Notes under the pieces: model-generated | Database searches by the model: none | Told to the model about the DNA's origin: nothing | The model's input: only the letters and a program-made list of their open reading frames with translations | NCBI RefSeq assembly: GCF_026230195.1 | Contig: NZ_CP036501.1 | Coordinates: 1,984,001 to 2,048,000, forward strand | Origin: Candidatus Paraluminiphilus aquimaris | Lineage (GTDB): Bacteria > Pseudomonadota > Gammaproteobacteria > Pseudomonadales > Halieaceae | Reading direction: 5' to 3' | DNA length: 64,000 nt | Shown here: piece by piece, positions 27,094 to 35,668 of the stretch | Layout: each line of letters begins with the position of its first letter | How positions within the stretch are numbered: position 1 is the first letter of the stretch | Made by a program: the position numbers and the translations under genes

Positions 27094-28407
27094 CTACTCG
27101 TAACTTTCGGTAAGGGCTTGGTATACCGCAATTTTGACATCTGCGCGAAACGGCCAAGGGCTTTGCATCAGCTGAATCATACTTACGACCACCAGCTCCT
27201 CGACTGGATCGACCCAAAATATAGTCCCGGCCGCACCGCCCCAGTTGTACTCACCATCACTACCCAATACGCCAATAGCGGCTGAGTCGGTGACCACACC
27301 AAGTCCCAAGCCAAAACCAAATCCCGGCCGGCCAATATCATCCGTTGGCGTCTGTCCCCAGGCCGCATGCATTGAATCCTCAGCTAAATGATTCCGCGTC
27401 ATGAACTTAATAGTTTTCGGGCCCAGAATTCGCACACCGTCCAATTCACCACCACGGCGCAACATTTCCGCGAACCGCGCGTAATCCATAGCTGTAGAGA
27501 CAAGACCCGCTCCACCAGCAAAAAGCGTCACATCGAAGAAGTCTGAGAGTGCGACCCCCTTCCTGTAACCATAAGGCGCTGGCGCATAGTCAGAGTTGAC
27601 CAAAGTTCCGGTTTCTGGATTTATGAAGTGGTTCTGCGTAAATCGATCGCGCTTATCTTCTGGCACCTCAAAAAAGGTGTCATTCATCTCTAGCGGCTCA
27701 AGAATGTGCTCCTTGATGTACTCATCAAGTCGTTGACCCGAAATGCGCTCGACGATCAAACCGGTCACATCCACCGCGACCGAATAGTGGTAACGCTCGC
27801 CGGGCTGAGACCGCAAGGGTAGCTTTGCAAGCCGCACAACAAATTCGTCAAGGTTAGCTGCCGAGGAAAGGTCCGCACGAAGATACAGCTGGTCGACTAG
27901 ATCATTTTGTGCATTAAACCCGTAGGACATTCCCGCCGTGTGCATCAGCAACTGATGCATCGTCATCACTTGTTTTACTGGCTCAAACTGACCGTCTTCG
28001 TTCAACACTTTGAGATCTTTAAGCTCAGGCACAAACTTGGTAACAGGGTCTGAGAGCTGGAACTTCCCCTGCTCGTACAACTGCATTGCCGCCACCGACG
28101 TCACAGGTTTAGTCATGGAGTAGATACGAAACAAATCGTCAACCTCCATGGCCATCTCGTTTTCCGAGCCGCGCTTGCCCGTCGCTTCGTAGTGGACAAC
28201 ATTACCGTTGCGTAGCACGAGATTGACGATGCCGGCTACCCGCCCCTCGTTTACGTATTTCTCGGACAATGCCGACAGCCGCTCAAGGCGCTCACTAGAC
28301 ACCCCTTGCGATTCAGGAGAGGAAGTTGCGAATTCCTCAGCGACGCTAAGTGAAGACAGGTTTACGAGTGCGGTAAGTGCAATAATGCGAAAACGCTTTG
28401 CTTTCAT
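27094..28407 (-). CDS. Exported serine hydrolase, beta-lactamase class C-like
   Basis: From the ATG at 28407 the protein has 437 residues with a signal peptide (MKAKRFRIIALTALVNLSSLSVA). Ser97-x-x-Lys100 (YSMTK) is the SxxK nucleophile motif, a Tyr-containing YHYSVAVD sits near residue 230, and NWGGAAG occupies the KTG-equivalent position. This pattern fits EstB-like esterases or D-amino-acid-type peptidases in the family as well as true class C lactamases, which are usually 360-390 residues. An esterase or peptidase role is more likely than resistance. Confidence 0.85.
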   Translation of the reverse strand: MKAKRFRIIALTALVNLSSLSVAEEFATSSPESQGVSSERLERLSALSEKYVNEGRVAGIVNLVLRNGNVVHYEATGKRGSENEMAMEVDDLFRIYSMTKPVTSVAAMQLYEQGKFQLSDPVTKFVPELKDLKVLNEDGQFEPVKQVMTMHQLLMHTAGMSYGFNAQNDLVDQLYLRADLSSAANLDEFVVRLAKLPLRSQPGERYHYSVAVDVTGLIVERISGQRLDEYIKEHILEPLEMNDTFFEVPEDKRDRFTQNHFINPETGTLVNSDYAPAPYGYRKGVALSDFFDVTLFAGGAGLVSTAMDYARFAEMLRRGGELDGVRILGPKTIKFMTRNHLAEDSMHAAWGQTPTDDIGRPGFGFGLGLGVVTDSAAIGVLGSDGEYNWGGAAGTIFWVDPVEELVVVSMIQLMQSPWPFRADVKIAVYQALTESYE

Positions 28408-28847
28408 AAAAACTTTGCTCTTTTTTATTTGAAATTTGGTTTGGTTTGGTGAGTGGCTACTTGTGTCAGTAAACCGGCGCAAACATAGCACAAGACCACC
28501 AGAAGTGAGCTTATGTCACGACGTCGACTCGCTTATCGATAAAGTCTGGGGACCGGTTTGAGAGGGGTGCAGCCACTTAATTGATTGAGCAAAGCGGCCC
28601 CCGAGGCCGGGACATAAATATTATTAAAAACAATAAGTTACTAGCCCCCAATCTACTTTTTACCCAATCATATAAGCCTGTAAAGGAACAGTGTTCCGGT
28701 TAGCCAAACTCCCGTACCACCGTATTGTAAAACTTTACTAAGTAGCGACGGGCTCCGGTTTATTGCTCCGTATAACCACTAAAAATAAACCGCTATCGCA
28801 CTCAACAGACACAGCGGCGGCTGATACATCCCAATTTAGGAACGATA
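28408..28847. other. Intergenic region with an odd palindrome
   Basis: A 440-bp AT-rich gap between divergent genes without a convincing gene. At 28685-28697 there is a perfect palindrome GGAACA-G-TGTTCC. It would suit a dimeric regulator, but no regulator is known for it here. A ribosome-binding-like AGGAA lies shortly before ATG 28848. Confidence 0.35.
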
Positions 28848-30470
28848 ATGAACGACTTCAGAAAGCATTACCTCGCCGTAGTTCTGATTAGCGCCACCCT
28901 GGGGGGCTGCAGCGGCGGCGGAAATAATGGATCAGCCGCAGTGGTCGACCCAGAGCCCTTACCACCTCCAACTGCCACGCCAGCCGTTAATGCTGGGAAT
29001 GATCAAGATATTACCGAAGATGCCCTTGTCAGCCTTGAAGCTACCACCTCAGGGTTTAGCAGTAACGCATCCCTCACCTACAACTGGCGCAGAGTCGACG
29101 GCCCTTACATGATTTTTAGCGATGCGAGTGTCGCTGATCCTCAGTTTATAGCTCCAGATGTAGCATCAGAACAGCAGATAAGTCTGGAGGTTACTGCCAG
29201 CGACGGCACAACCACCGTCACGGACACCTTGGTGGTCACTGTCGCGCCGGGAGAAGAATCACCGCTGACCAATGCCATATTTAATGGCGAGTTATCCAGT
29301 GCCGACTACTGGCATGCTGAGCCAAAAATCCTCTCCGCAGGCATGGGATTCGACAACATCATTGGTGTTAACGAGATCAGTGAAGCAGCAGCATTAGACG
29401 CTGGGGGCGCCTGGTATGGATCTGTGGCGTGCACCAGCGGTCAAGAAGCCTCCGATGCCAGTCGAACCACCATGGCTGCCGCAGCTGGGGTGAGTAACGT
29501 TTCCAAAGGCTACGCGGATTTTGACGATGGGCTGCCGATCGTATTCAGTTGGCCAATTGCCACTGAAACTGCTGATGTCAGCGATTTTCAGTTCACGCTC
29601 AATACGGGCGAGGTTGTGTTTCCAAACGCAGTCACCCTGCTACCTAACTGGGAATTGAATGAGCGCAATACGATCGTTGCATTCGGCGCCTTCGGGAATA
29701 GAGGGAAGCCATCAGAGTCTGATGCGGTCTATCCTGTGCGGCTCGATATTGCGGAGGACGCAACGCCACTGTTGCTGGTAGGACCCGGCGGTCAAGAATT
29801 CAACGCCGTGGGTTCAACGTGGACTTCTCCAGACACCACGGGCTATGGCGCGGGCCCCATACTGGTCGGTGCAAAGCTCAATGTCGTTGAAGCGATCCCC
29901 TCAGGTGAAGGTGGCCTTCCGCTTATAGAGCAAAACTCTGCTGCAATGCCGAATGACGAGGTCTCACTCTATGGCGAAGTTGCGGATTTCAGAATTCGCG
30001 TGCTAACCAGCGGTGGCTTCTCACCAGACGGCATAACAGGCTTACATCCCGACGATTATGAGGATTTCTTCCGCATACATGCTCGGGGGGTAAACGGGGA
30101 AACAGTGCTACTTGAGAGCACGGAACAAGATTATGCCGTAGATGGGGGCATGCTGCGGGTCTTGGGCCTATCGGATGTTGGGCAAGGGGTTGATGAGGGG
30201 AACGGCATCTTTTACGACGACTGCTACTCGGAAGATCGCGACAACTATATTGACATCATTCTTAGTGGCGACCTGGATGCGGCGCGGAGTGTTACGCACG
30301 TTGAGATCCCGTCACTTGCAGCTGGTTATCGGGCCTTCTACAACCCCGGCGGCCCTGGGCCAGAACCCTTTGAGGGAATCAGGTATACCGAGCCAGGCCC
30401 CGCGGATCTAGAACCCGTAATCATCGCCATCGACGACCCCATGCGGGTGTCAAGATCGCCACAGCAGTAG
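28848..30470 (+). CDS. Lipoprotein with PKD/REJ-like domain, function unknown
   Basis: Surface or periplasmic lipoprotein of 540 residues. The lipobox LGGC is followed by a Gly/Ser linker (SGGGNNGS). A PKD/REJ-like Ig domain covers about 45-135 (NAGNDQDITEDALVSLEATTSG in part, then LTYNWRRVDGP and LVVTVAPG). The remaining 400 residues do not match a family I recognise. They contain a repeated acidic beta-rich composition and end with the proline-rich EPVIIAIDDPMRVSRSPQQ. Calling it an uptake or adhesion protein would be guesswork. Confidence 0.65.
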   Translation: MNDFRKHYLAVVLISATLGGCSGGGNNGSAAVVDPEPLPPPTATPAVNAGNDQDITEDALVSLEATTSGFSSNASLTYNWRRVDGPYMIFSDASVADPQFIAPDVASEQQISLEVTASDGTTTVTDTLVVTVAPGEESPLTNAIFNGELSSADYWHAEPKILSAGMGFDNIIGVNEISEAAALDAGGAWYGSVACTSGQEASDASRTTMAAAAGVSNVSKGYADFDDGLPIVFSWPIATETADVSDFQFTLNTGEVVFPNAVTLLPNWELNERNTIVAFGAFGNRGKPSESDAVYPVRLDIAEDATPLLLVGPGGQEFNAVGSTWTSPDTTGYGAGPILVGAKLNVVEAIPSGEGGLPLIEQNSAAMPNDEVSLYGEVADFRIRVLTSGGFSPDGITGLHPDDYEDFFRIHARGVNGETVLLESTEQDYAVDGGMLRVLGLSDVGQGVDEGNGIFYDDCYSEDRDNYIDIILSGDLDAARSVTHVEIPSLAAGYRAFYNPGGPGPEPFEGIRYTEPGPADLEPVIIAIDDPMRVSRSPQQ

Positions 30471-30524
30471 CCTACAAACCCGGAAGTTTTGATCGCTCAC
30501 CGCGTATTTACAGCAGTGCTTATA

Positions 30525-30612
30525 TGGTCCCCGGGGCCGGACTTGAACCGGCACGCTCGCAATGAGCGGGGGATTTTAAGTCCCCTGTGTCTACCAATTT
30601 CACCACCCGGGG
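30525..30612 (-). tRNA. tRNA-Leu (anticodon TAA)
   Basis: Class II tRNA on the minus strand: acceptor CCCCGGG pairs CCCGGGG, followed by A and an encoded CCA (30527-30525). The anticodon stem-loop GGGGA-CTTAAAA-TCCCC gives TAA, reading UUA and UUG. Long variable arm. The 5' side has a TATCAT hexamer about 27 bp upstream with a GC-rich discriminator but no clear -35. Confidence 0.96.
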
Positions 30613-30722
30613 TGCGGGCGAGCGCGCGATGATATCACGTCGAACGGGTGACGCACGCCCAAATGAGAGTGTTAAAGTACTCACAGTACAAAAAATTTTA
30701 AAAAGAAAAGGGGCAGAAGCCA

Positions 30723-32069
30723 GTGTCAGCGCAACGCGGAGAATTTGGATCTCGTTTTGGTTTTATCATGGCGGCCGCAGGGTCAGCCGTTGGACTCGGC
30801 AATATTTGGGGGTTTCCGACGCAGGCGGCTAGCAATGGTGGCGCGGCCTTTGTACTCGTCTATCTTGTGCTCGCTTTTTTACTCGCATACCCCGTTCTCA
30901 TGGCTGAGCTGACACTAGGCCGTCATGCCCACGGCAATATGATTGCAGCGCTTGCTAAAGTGTCCCGAAATGGCACACAACGTGGCATCGGCACACTGGT
31001 TGGTATCGTCGGTATCTTCACTGCAAGCCTTATTCTGAGCTTCTATGCAATCGTATCGGGGTGGATGCTCGGTTTTGGTGCCGCCTACCCTCTTGCTGCG
31101 ATGGGTGCCTCAGACACCTCAACGTGGCTTACTACCTTTGGCGAATCACGTAACTTATTGCTAATGCTTATCTTCATGGCGCTGACGATGGTCGTTGTCG
31201 CCGGTGGTGTTGAAAAGGGAATTGAACGATGGTCAAAACGGTTGATGCCCGCCATGATCGTGACGCTTGTGCTGCTATCGGGCTACGTGCTGACGTTAGA
31301 CGGCGCGAGTAAAGGTCTCGCCGTCTACCTCATCCCCGATGTCTCCAAAATCCTTTCCACAGAATTGGTCTTCAATGCCATGGGCGCGGCCTTCTTCTCA
31401 CTTTCACTCGGCGTTGGCACCATGCTTATTTACGGCTCGTACATTTCCGATGAAGAGCACTTGCCTACGCTCGGCGCACAAGTCGCGCTGGTCGATGTGG
31501 GTATTGCAGTACTGGCGGGCTTTTTGATTCTCCCCGCCATGTACGTCGCCGCTGAGCGTGGCGTGATGATTTTTAACGACGCGGGCGGGCTGCTGTCGGA
31601 AGACACCCTGATTTTCACCGTATTGCCAGCGTTGTTCGAATCGATGAACGAATCTGGGACCTTTCTCGCCTTAGCCTTCTTCGGTTTAATGAGCATTGCA
31701 GCTCTTACCTCCTCCATATCCATGCTCGAAGTGCCAGTCTCATTTTTGGTTGAGCGCTTCAATTGGGGACGTACGCAGGCGGCGTTCGTAGCGACCCTCA
31801 TTATCACCCTCATGAGCGCGGCTATTGTCCTCAACTTCGACGACTTATTTGGCTTGGTAATAACGGTTAGTACACGCTTCTCTCAACCCTTATTAGGCTT
31901 TGCACTATGCATTTATGCGGGGTGGGTATGGCGTCGCGATAGCTTGTTAACGGAGCTTGCTCAAAACGAAGCCTCTGGTGAGCTCACGCTGTTTATGAAG
32001 TGGTGGCCGCTGTACGCTCGATTTGTCTGCCCAGCGATTATCGCACTCATACTTCTGCGTTCACTCTAA
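30723..32069 (+). CDS. Neurotransmitter:sodium symporter family transporter
   Basis: Sodium-coupled transporter of the NSS family (LeuT/MhsT-like), 448 residues starting with GTG. The TM1 sodium/substrate motif GSAVGLGNIWGFPTQA is at about 21-36, and about eleven or twelve hydrophobic helices follow. Bacterial NSS proteins of this size usually import amino acids. The MhsT-like unwound TM6 region (MGAAFFSLSLGVGTML) is present. Substrate specificity cannot be read safely. Confidence 0.9.
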   Translation: MSAQRGEFGSRFGFIMAAAGSAVGLGNIWGFPTQAASNGGAAFVLVYLVLAFLLAYPVLMAELTLGRHAHGNMIAALAKVSRNGTQRGIGTLVGIVGIFTASLILSFYAIVSGWMLGFGAAYPLAAMGASDTSTWLTTFGESRNLLLMLIFMALTMVVVAGGVEKGIERWSKRLMPAMIVTLVLLSGYVLTLDGASKGLAVYLIPDVSKILSTELVFNAMGAAFFSLSLGVGTMLIYGSYISDEEHLPTLGAQVALVDVGIAVLAGFLILPAMYVAAERGVMIFNDAGGLLSEDTLIFTVLPALFESMNESGTFLALAFFGLMSIAALTSSISMLEVPVSFLVERFNWGRTQAAFVATLIITLMSAAIVLNFDDLFGLVITVSTRFSQPLLGFALCIYAGWVWRRDSLLTELAQNEASGELTLFMKWWPLYARFVCPAIIALILLRSL

Positions 32070-32157
32070 TGGCTAAGTAAAGCGGCCACCGCGCCGCTTC
32101 CACGAACCCATCAGGTAACGAAATGGTAGGCGTATCATGTAGAGAATGGGTTTGAGA

Positions 32158-32192
32158 CCAAAAAAAAAGCCTCCAGCGTCGCCGCTGGAGGC
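32158..32192 (-). terminator. Intrinsic terminator of MerR-type regulator gene
   Basis: Perfect 10-bp stem GCCTCCAGCG-tcgc-CGCTGGAGGC (32169-32192). The run of A at 32158-32168 becomes U on the minus strand, so it ends the leftward regulator transcript. Confidence 0.9.
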
Positions 32193-32250
32193 ATGTACTT
32201 CTTACTACGGTCTGGACCGGTTTAACAAACTACAAAATCGACGACAGGAC

Positions 32251-33252
32251 TTAGCGGGGACTGCGAATGATCCGCGTTAGCTCCTCACCGCGCCCCTCTA
32301 GTGCTGCTTGAAGGGCCTTCTCCATGAGGTACCGCGCTTGGGCGGTGTAGGCATAGATGCAGGAGTGCACGGCTGCCTCGTGCCAGTTCTCGACGCTGCA
32401 AGCCGTTGAGTAGGTTTCAAACTCACTCAACGTCTTGATAAGGTCGGAAATGTGCTTTGGGCATTCGCAGTCAAGTAAGCTTTTTAACTTACCCGCCGCG
32501 TTAAGCGTGCTGTCGTCGTACATCCGTGGCTTGGCTTGAATGAGCTCGCCCAAGTTAATCTCGCCCTGCTTAGCCTCGTGATCAATAGCCACCCGACCTA
32601 ACTCGAAAGCCAAACGTGCTGATTCCGGCGGGTATTCGAGAGCCGACATACCGCGGCGCTCGATTTCTTCGATCCACCGTTGGTTGCACAGTTGATACAA
32701 CACCAATGTTCGTTTGGCGCCAAGACGATTTGCGAGTGTGTCCATGGCGTTGATATTCGTCATGGATACTGAAGGGCAATGAACGACAAGCATGTCCGCC
32801 TTTTCGTCCTGATCGAGCGTATCGACAGCATTCGCCAACGGCATGCGAGACAAAAACGCGCTGATATTCGAGAGACAGCCTTGGTGTCCGTCCAGCCACT
32901 GACACAGTTCAGGGCCCACAAAGACGACTTTTGACTTCGATGCGGGTATTGCCTTGGCCATTCGGCTCCCGCGATTACTAACAAGCAGTTCAAGTGTCTT
33001 TCTGTCAGACGAAGCAATTTCGCCAATACGAACACCGTCCTCGACGAGCGCCGTGATCAACTGGAGATGCTCAAGGTCTGACTGGGTAAACAGCCGCCGC
33101 CCTGATGCCGATTTGTAGCTGGCCCCCAGGCCGTACCGTCTCTCCCAAACGCGGAGCGTGTCGGGCTTCAAGCCGGTTAATCTTGCGACCGTACCAATCC
33201 CATAAAGCGGGCGTGGCTCTAAAATATTTGGTGCCTTAGCTGGTGCGTTCAT
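32251..33252 (-). CDS. MerR-type regulator, LitR/CarH-like architecture without visible cobalamin motif
   Basis: DNA-binding regulator of 333 residues from ATG 33252, chosen because MNAPAKAPN precedes the HTH closely. Residues 15-85 form a MerR winged helix (YGIGTVARLTGLKPDTLRVWERRYG). The HTH motif variant resembles CarA/CarH/LitR rather than metal-sensing MerR. Residues 105-230 look like an alpha/beta sensory fold, but the B12-binding ExxxxH and DxHxxG motifs are not intact (only DGHQGC at 121-126). The C-terminal part has clustered Cys and His (CECPKH at 262-267, FETYSTAC, HEAAVHSC). Divergent from a sigma-70 gene and one gene away from the photolyase group, which supports a light- or stress-related role. 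Confidence 0.8.
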   Translation of the reverse strand: MNAPAKAPNILEPRPLYGIGTVARLTGLKPDTLRVWERRYGLGASYKSASGRRLFTQSDLEHLQLITALVEDGVRIGEIASSDRKTLELLVSNRGSRMAKAIPASKSKVVFVGPELCQWLDGHQGCLSNISAFLSRMPLANAVDTLDQDEKADMLVVHCPSVSMTNINAMDTLANRLGAKRTLVLYQLCNQRWIEEIERRGMSALEYPPESARLAFELGRVAIDHEAKQGEINLGELIQAKPRMYDDSTLNAAGKLKSLLDCECPKHISDLIKTLSEFETYSTACSVENWHEAAVHSCIYAYTAQARYLMEKALQAALEGRGEELTRIIRSPR

Positions 33253-33331
33253 GAATTTCCCCGGTTGTTTGTTCGGTAACTGTCGTGATTTACGGGACAA
33301 ATTGCGGTTTAGATCAGGACATATTGCGCGC

Positions 33332-33372
33332 GTCCAACTCTTGTTCAACTCCTAGCTGGACAATGTCCAACT
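33332..33372. repeat. Four 11-bp-phased GTCCAACT-like elements (candidate operator)
   Basis: Between the MerR-type and sigma-factor genes, GTCCAACT occurs at 33332-33339, GTTCAACT at 33343-33350, an inverted GTCCAGCT at 33354-33361 and GTCCAACT at 33365-33372. The four starts are spaced exactly 11 bp apart, about one helical turn. Units three and four together make the perfect palindrome TGGACA-A-TGTCCA (33357-33369). Reverse complements contain TTGGAC/TTGAAC, which look like -35 hexamers of a leftward promoter. This is probably the operator of the regulator; that is inference. Confidence 0.65.
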
Positions 33373-33431
33373 TTCGCTGGGCAGCGCCGAGGTAGCGCCG
33401 TATAGATGGTATTCCTATCGAGGCACCGGTC

Positions 33432-34721
33432 ATGATCGACAACACTGACGAGAAAGACATCGAATTAATGTTCGCCGAAGCGCGGCGTTATGACCTCCTG
33501 ACAGCTGAGCAAGAGCAGCAAATAGATGCCGCCAAATGGCAGGCGGTTCGCGAGCTGTATGCGCTCATCGCGAATGAGGAAGAATTGAGCGACTACTTAG
33601 CCACGTTTTGCGATCAGTGTTTGGTCAATCCACCGCAGATACAGCGGTTTCCGAACCGTGACCTCCATTTCGTTTTGAGGCGAGAACTCGCGGCCCTTTT
33701 TAGCGACGGCAGTCACAGTGCGCAATCACGTGAGGCCGCCCAGAAACTCGGCACACTGAAAACGTCCTCCGCGCGACTCAAATACGTTGAGGGACTTGAG
33801 TTGCCCGCAAGCCTTACAGTGGGGATTGCCGTGGCGATACTGCGTCGAGCAGGCGGGCAGTTTGCCGATACGGTGTCTGATGCTATCGGCCATTGGCAGC
33901 GACACTGGCAGACCCCCGTGCCCTCCTTTGCACTTGAGCAGGAGACATTGGCTCAACTAAAACAGAAGCTCCGCAGGTATACCGAAGCCCGCGATCGTCT
34001 CGTCATGCATAACCTGAGGCTGGTTTACTCCATCGCCTCCCGCTACAAAGGGCGAGGGGTCGGCTACCTCGATCTGGTGCAAGAAGGTACGCTGGGACTC
34101 ATTCGCGCAGCGGAAAAGTTTGAGTACGAGAAGGGCTTTCGCTTCAGTACCTACTGTTTTAATTGGATTACCCAGGCCGTTAGGCGTTACGTCGGCGACG
34201 CCGGCACACTGATTCGCTTCCCCACACACGTCCAAGAACAGATTGGTAGGCTCTACAAGGAGCGGTACGCGGAGCAGGCAAGGACCGGTCAAGAAGCGGA
34301 TACGGAGACCTTGGCCGCAAACGCAGGCATGGATCCGGAAAAAGCACGAGAGCTTCTGCAACTGCGAAACTTAACGGTCTCGCTGGACGCACCAAAATAC
34401 GATGATGAAGACGACCAAAGCATGGTCGACACCCTCGTGGGTGAGACGTTTGGCGGGGCAAGCGATGACGCCGAGCAGGAGTCCTTAGGTAAGTTTTTGG
34501 GCCATGCGATATCGCGCCTTGAGTCAAATGAACGCGAGGTGGTAAGTGCGCGCTGGGGACTAAACAATGCCCCTCCCCTGAGCCGAGCAGAGATAGCAGA
34601 CAAGCTGGGCGTAAGCCGAGAGTGGGTGCGTCAGCTGGAGCGTTCGGCTTTAAAGAAGCTCAAAGGACAAATTGACGTTCAGAAAACCTTCGATGACTAC
34701 CAGCACAGCAGCAATTGGTAG
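33432..34721 (+). CDS. Sigma-70 family sigma factor (RpoD-like, non-ECF)
   Basis: Sigma factor of 429 residues. An N-terminal region 1.2-like helix pair occupies about 7-60, with a long non-conserved insert (60-175) before region 2. Region 2 (RDRLVMHNLRLVYSIASRYKG, then GYLDLVQEGTLGLIRAAEKF and FRFSTYCFNWITQAVRR) covers about 187-252. Region 3 follows, then region 4 HTH (LSRAEIADKLGVSREWVRQLER) near 395-418. Having regions 3 and 4 in full rules out an ECF factor. It lacks the region 1.1 expected of the main RpoD, so it is an alternative group 2/3 factor. It diverges from the MerR-type gene. Confidence 0.88.
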   Translation: MIDNTDEKDIELMFAEARRYDLLTAEQEQQIDAAKWQAVRELYALIANEEELSDYLATFCDQCLVNPPQIQRFPNRDLHFVLRRELAALFSDGSHSAQSREAAQKLGTLKTSSARLKYVEGLELPASLTVGIAVAILRRAGGQFADTVSDAIGHWQRHWQTPVPSFALEQETLAQLKQKLRRYTEARDRLVMHNLRLVYSIASRYKGRGVGYLDLVQEGTLGLIRAAEKFEYEKGFRFSTYCFNWITQAVRRYVGDAGTLIRFPTHVQEQIGRLYKERYAEQARTGQEADTETLAANAGMDPEKARELLQLRNLTVSLDAPKYDDEDDQSMVDTLVGETFGGASDDAEQESLGKFLGHAISRLESNEREVVSARWGLNNAPPLSRAEIADKLGVSREWVRQLERSALKKLKGQIDVQKTFDDYQHSSNW

Positions 34722-34723
34722 CG

Positions 34724-35602
34724 TCACCGCGTCAAGGCGGACACTGCTGAAGCAATCGTTGGGTGTTTGAAACCAAAGTCATGTGCAGTCAGCGTATTGG
34801 GTAACACCCGCTGTCCTGTCAGCAGCAGTTCGTCCGCCATCTCCCCCAACATCACTCGCATCACGGGGGCTGGCACGCCCAGTTTTAGCCAAGTGGACGA
34901 GCAGGCCTCCACGGCGGCTGCGAACGTGCGGTGTGTAACCGGTTCGGGCGCCGTCATGTTTACCGGCCCTCTTAGTTGCTCATGATCTAAGCAAAAGCGT
35001 ATCGCGCTGACCATATCGTCGATATGGATCCAACTTAACCAATGCCGCCCTCGGCCCATCCAAGACGACACACCGAGCTTAAAGGACTGCGTCATTTGGG
35101 GGTAAGCACCCCCGTTTGCCTCAAGTACCACACCCGTTCGAAGCAACACTACCCGCGTGTGTTCTGATGCCGCTTTTTGAGCCTCGGCTTCCCAATTTGC
35201 GCACAGCTCCGCTGAGAACCCCGAGCCCTTGCTGTCGGTTTCAGTGAACGATGCACTATCACTCTCACCATAAAAGCCAATCGCACTGCCGCTAACAAAC
35301 ACCTTCGGCATGCCTATTTGCGTCAAATGCTCGATTAGGTCTCGTGTTAAGGCGATTCGACTACTCAAAATTTCGCGCTTGTACTGTTCGCTCCAGCGGC
35401 GATCAGCCAGCCCTGCCCCCGCGAGGTTTACCACCGCATCGAGGTCCTCGGGTATATCCTTTAGTTGCCGGATGTACCGAATGCGCTCTTCTGACCGAAG
35501 TGTCTGGCGGGTAAATACAGTGATTACGTGTCCGTCCAACAGCAAACTTTTGACCAAGGCACGTCCAATTAGTCCTGTGCCACCTGTCACCAATATGTGC
35601 AT
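34724..35602 (-). CDS. TIGR01777 family NAD(P)-binding epimerase (YfcH-like)
   Basis: Extended short-chain dehydrogenase/epimerase with C-terminal DUF1731, 292 residues from ATG 35602. The start is placed directly before the Rossmann motif HILVTGGTGLIGRALVKSL. The domain continues with NLAGAGLADRRW and SGSAIGFYGES, and ends with HPTIASAVSAL, the DUF1731 ending. In other proteobacteria members occur in light-inducible groups with photolyase; here the next genes are a sirtuin and a photolyase. The substrate is unknown. Confidence 0.88.
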   Translation of the reverse strand: MHILVTGGTGLIGRALVKSLLLDGHVITVFTRQTLRSEERIRYIRQLKDIPEDLDAVVNLAGAGLADRRWSEQYKREILSSRIALTRDLIEHLTQIGMPKVFVSGSAIGFYGESDSASFTETDSKGSGFSAELCANWEAEAQKAASEHTRVVLLRTGVVLEANGGAYPQMTQSFKLGVSSWMGRGRHWLSWIHIDDMVSAIRFCLDHEQLRGPVNMTAPEPVTHRTFAAAVEACSSTWLKLGVPAPVMRVMLGEMADELLLTGQRVLPNTLTAHDFGFKHPTIASAVSALTR

Positions 35603-35668
35603 AGCCGCTATATCCTTTCGCGTCATTAAGCCCAACAACCAACGAGCAGTAACCAACGTATACGTACA

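Noticed and set aside
27094-28407. Class C beta-lactamase as antibiotic-resistance gene
   Set aside because: Longer than typical AmpC, with SMTK and NWGG motifs seen in esterases and D-amino-acid peptidases; resistance is not supported.
32251-33252. DGHQGC as a cobalamin DxHxxG motif in the MerR-type regulator
   Set aside because: The Gly is one position short and there is no partner ExxxxH. I therefore do not call it a B12 photoreceptor.
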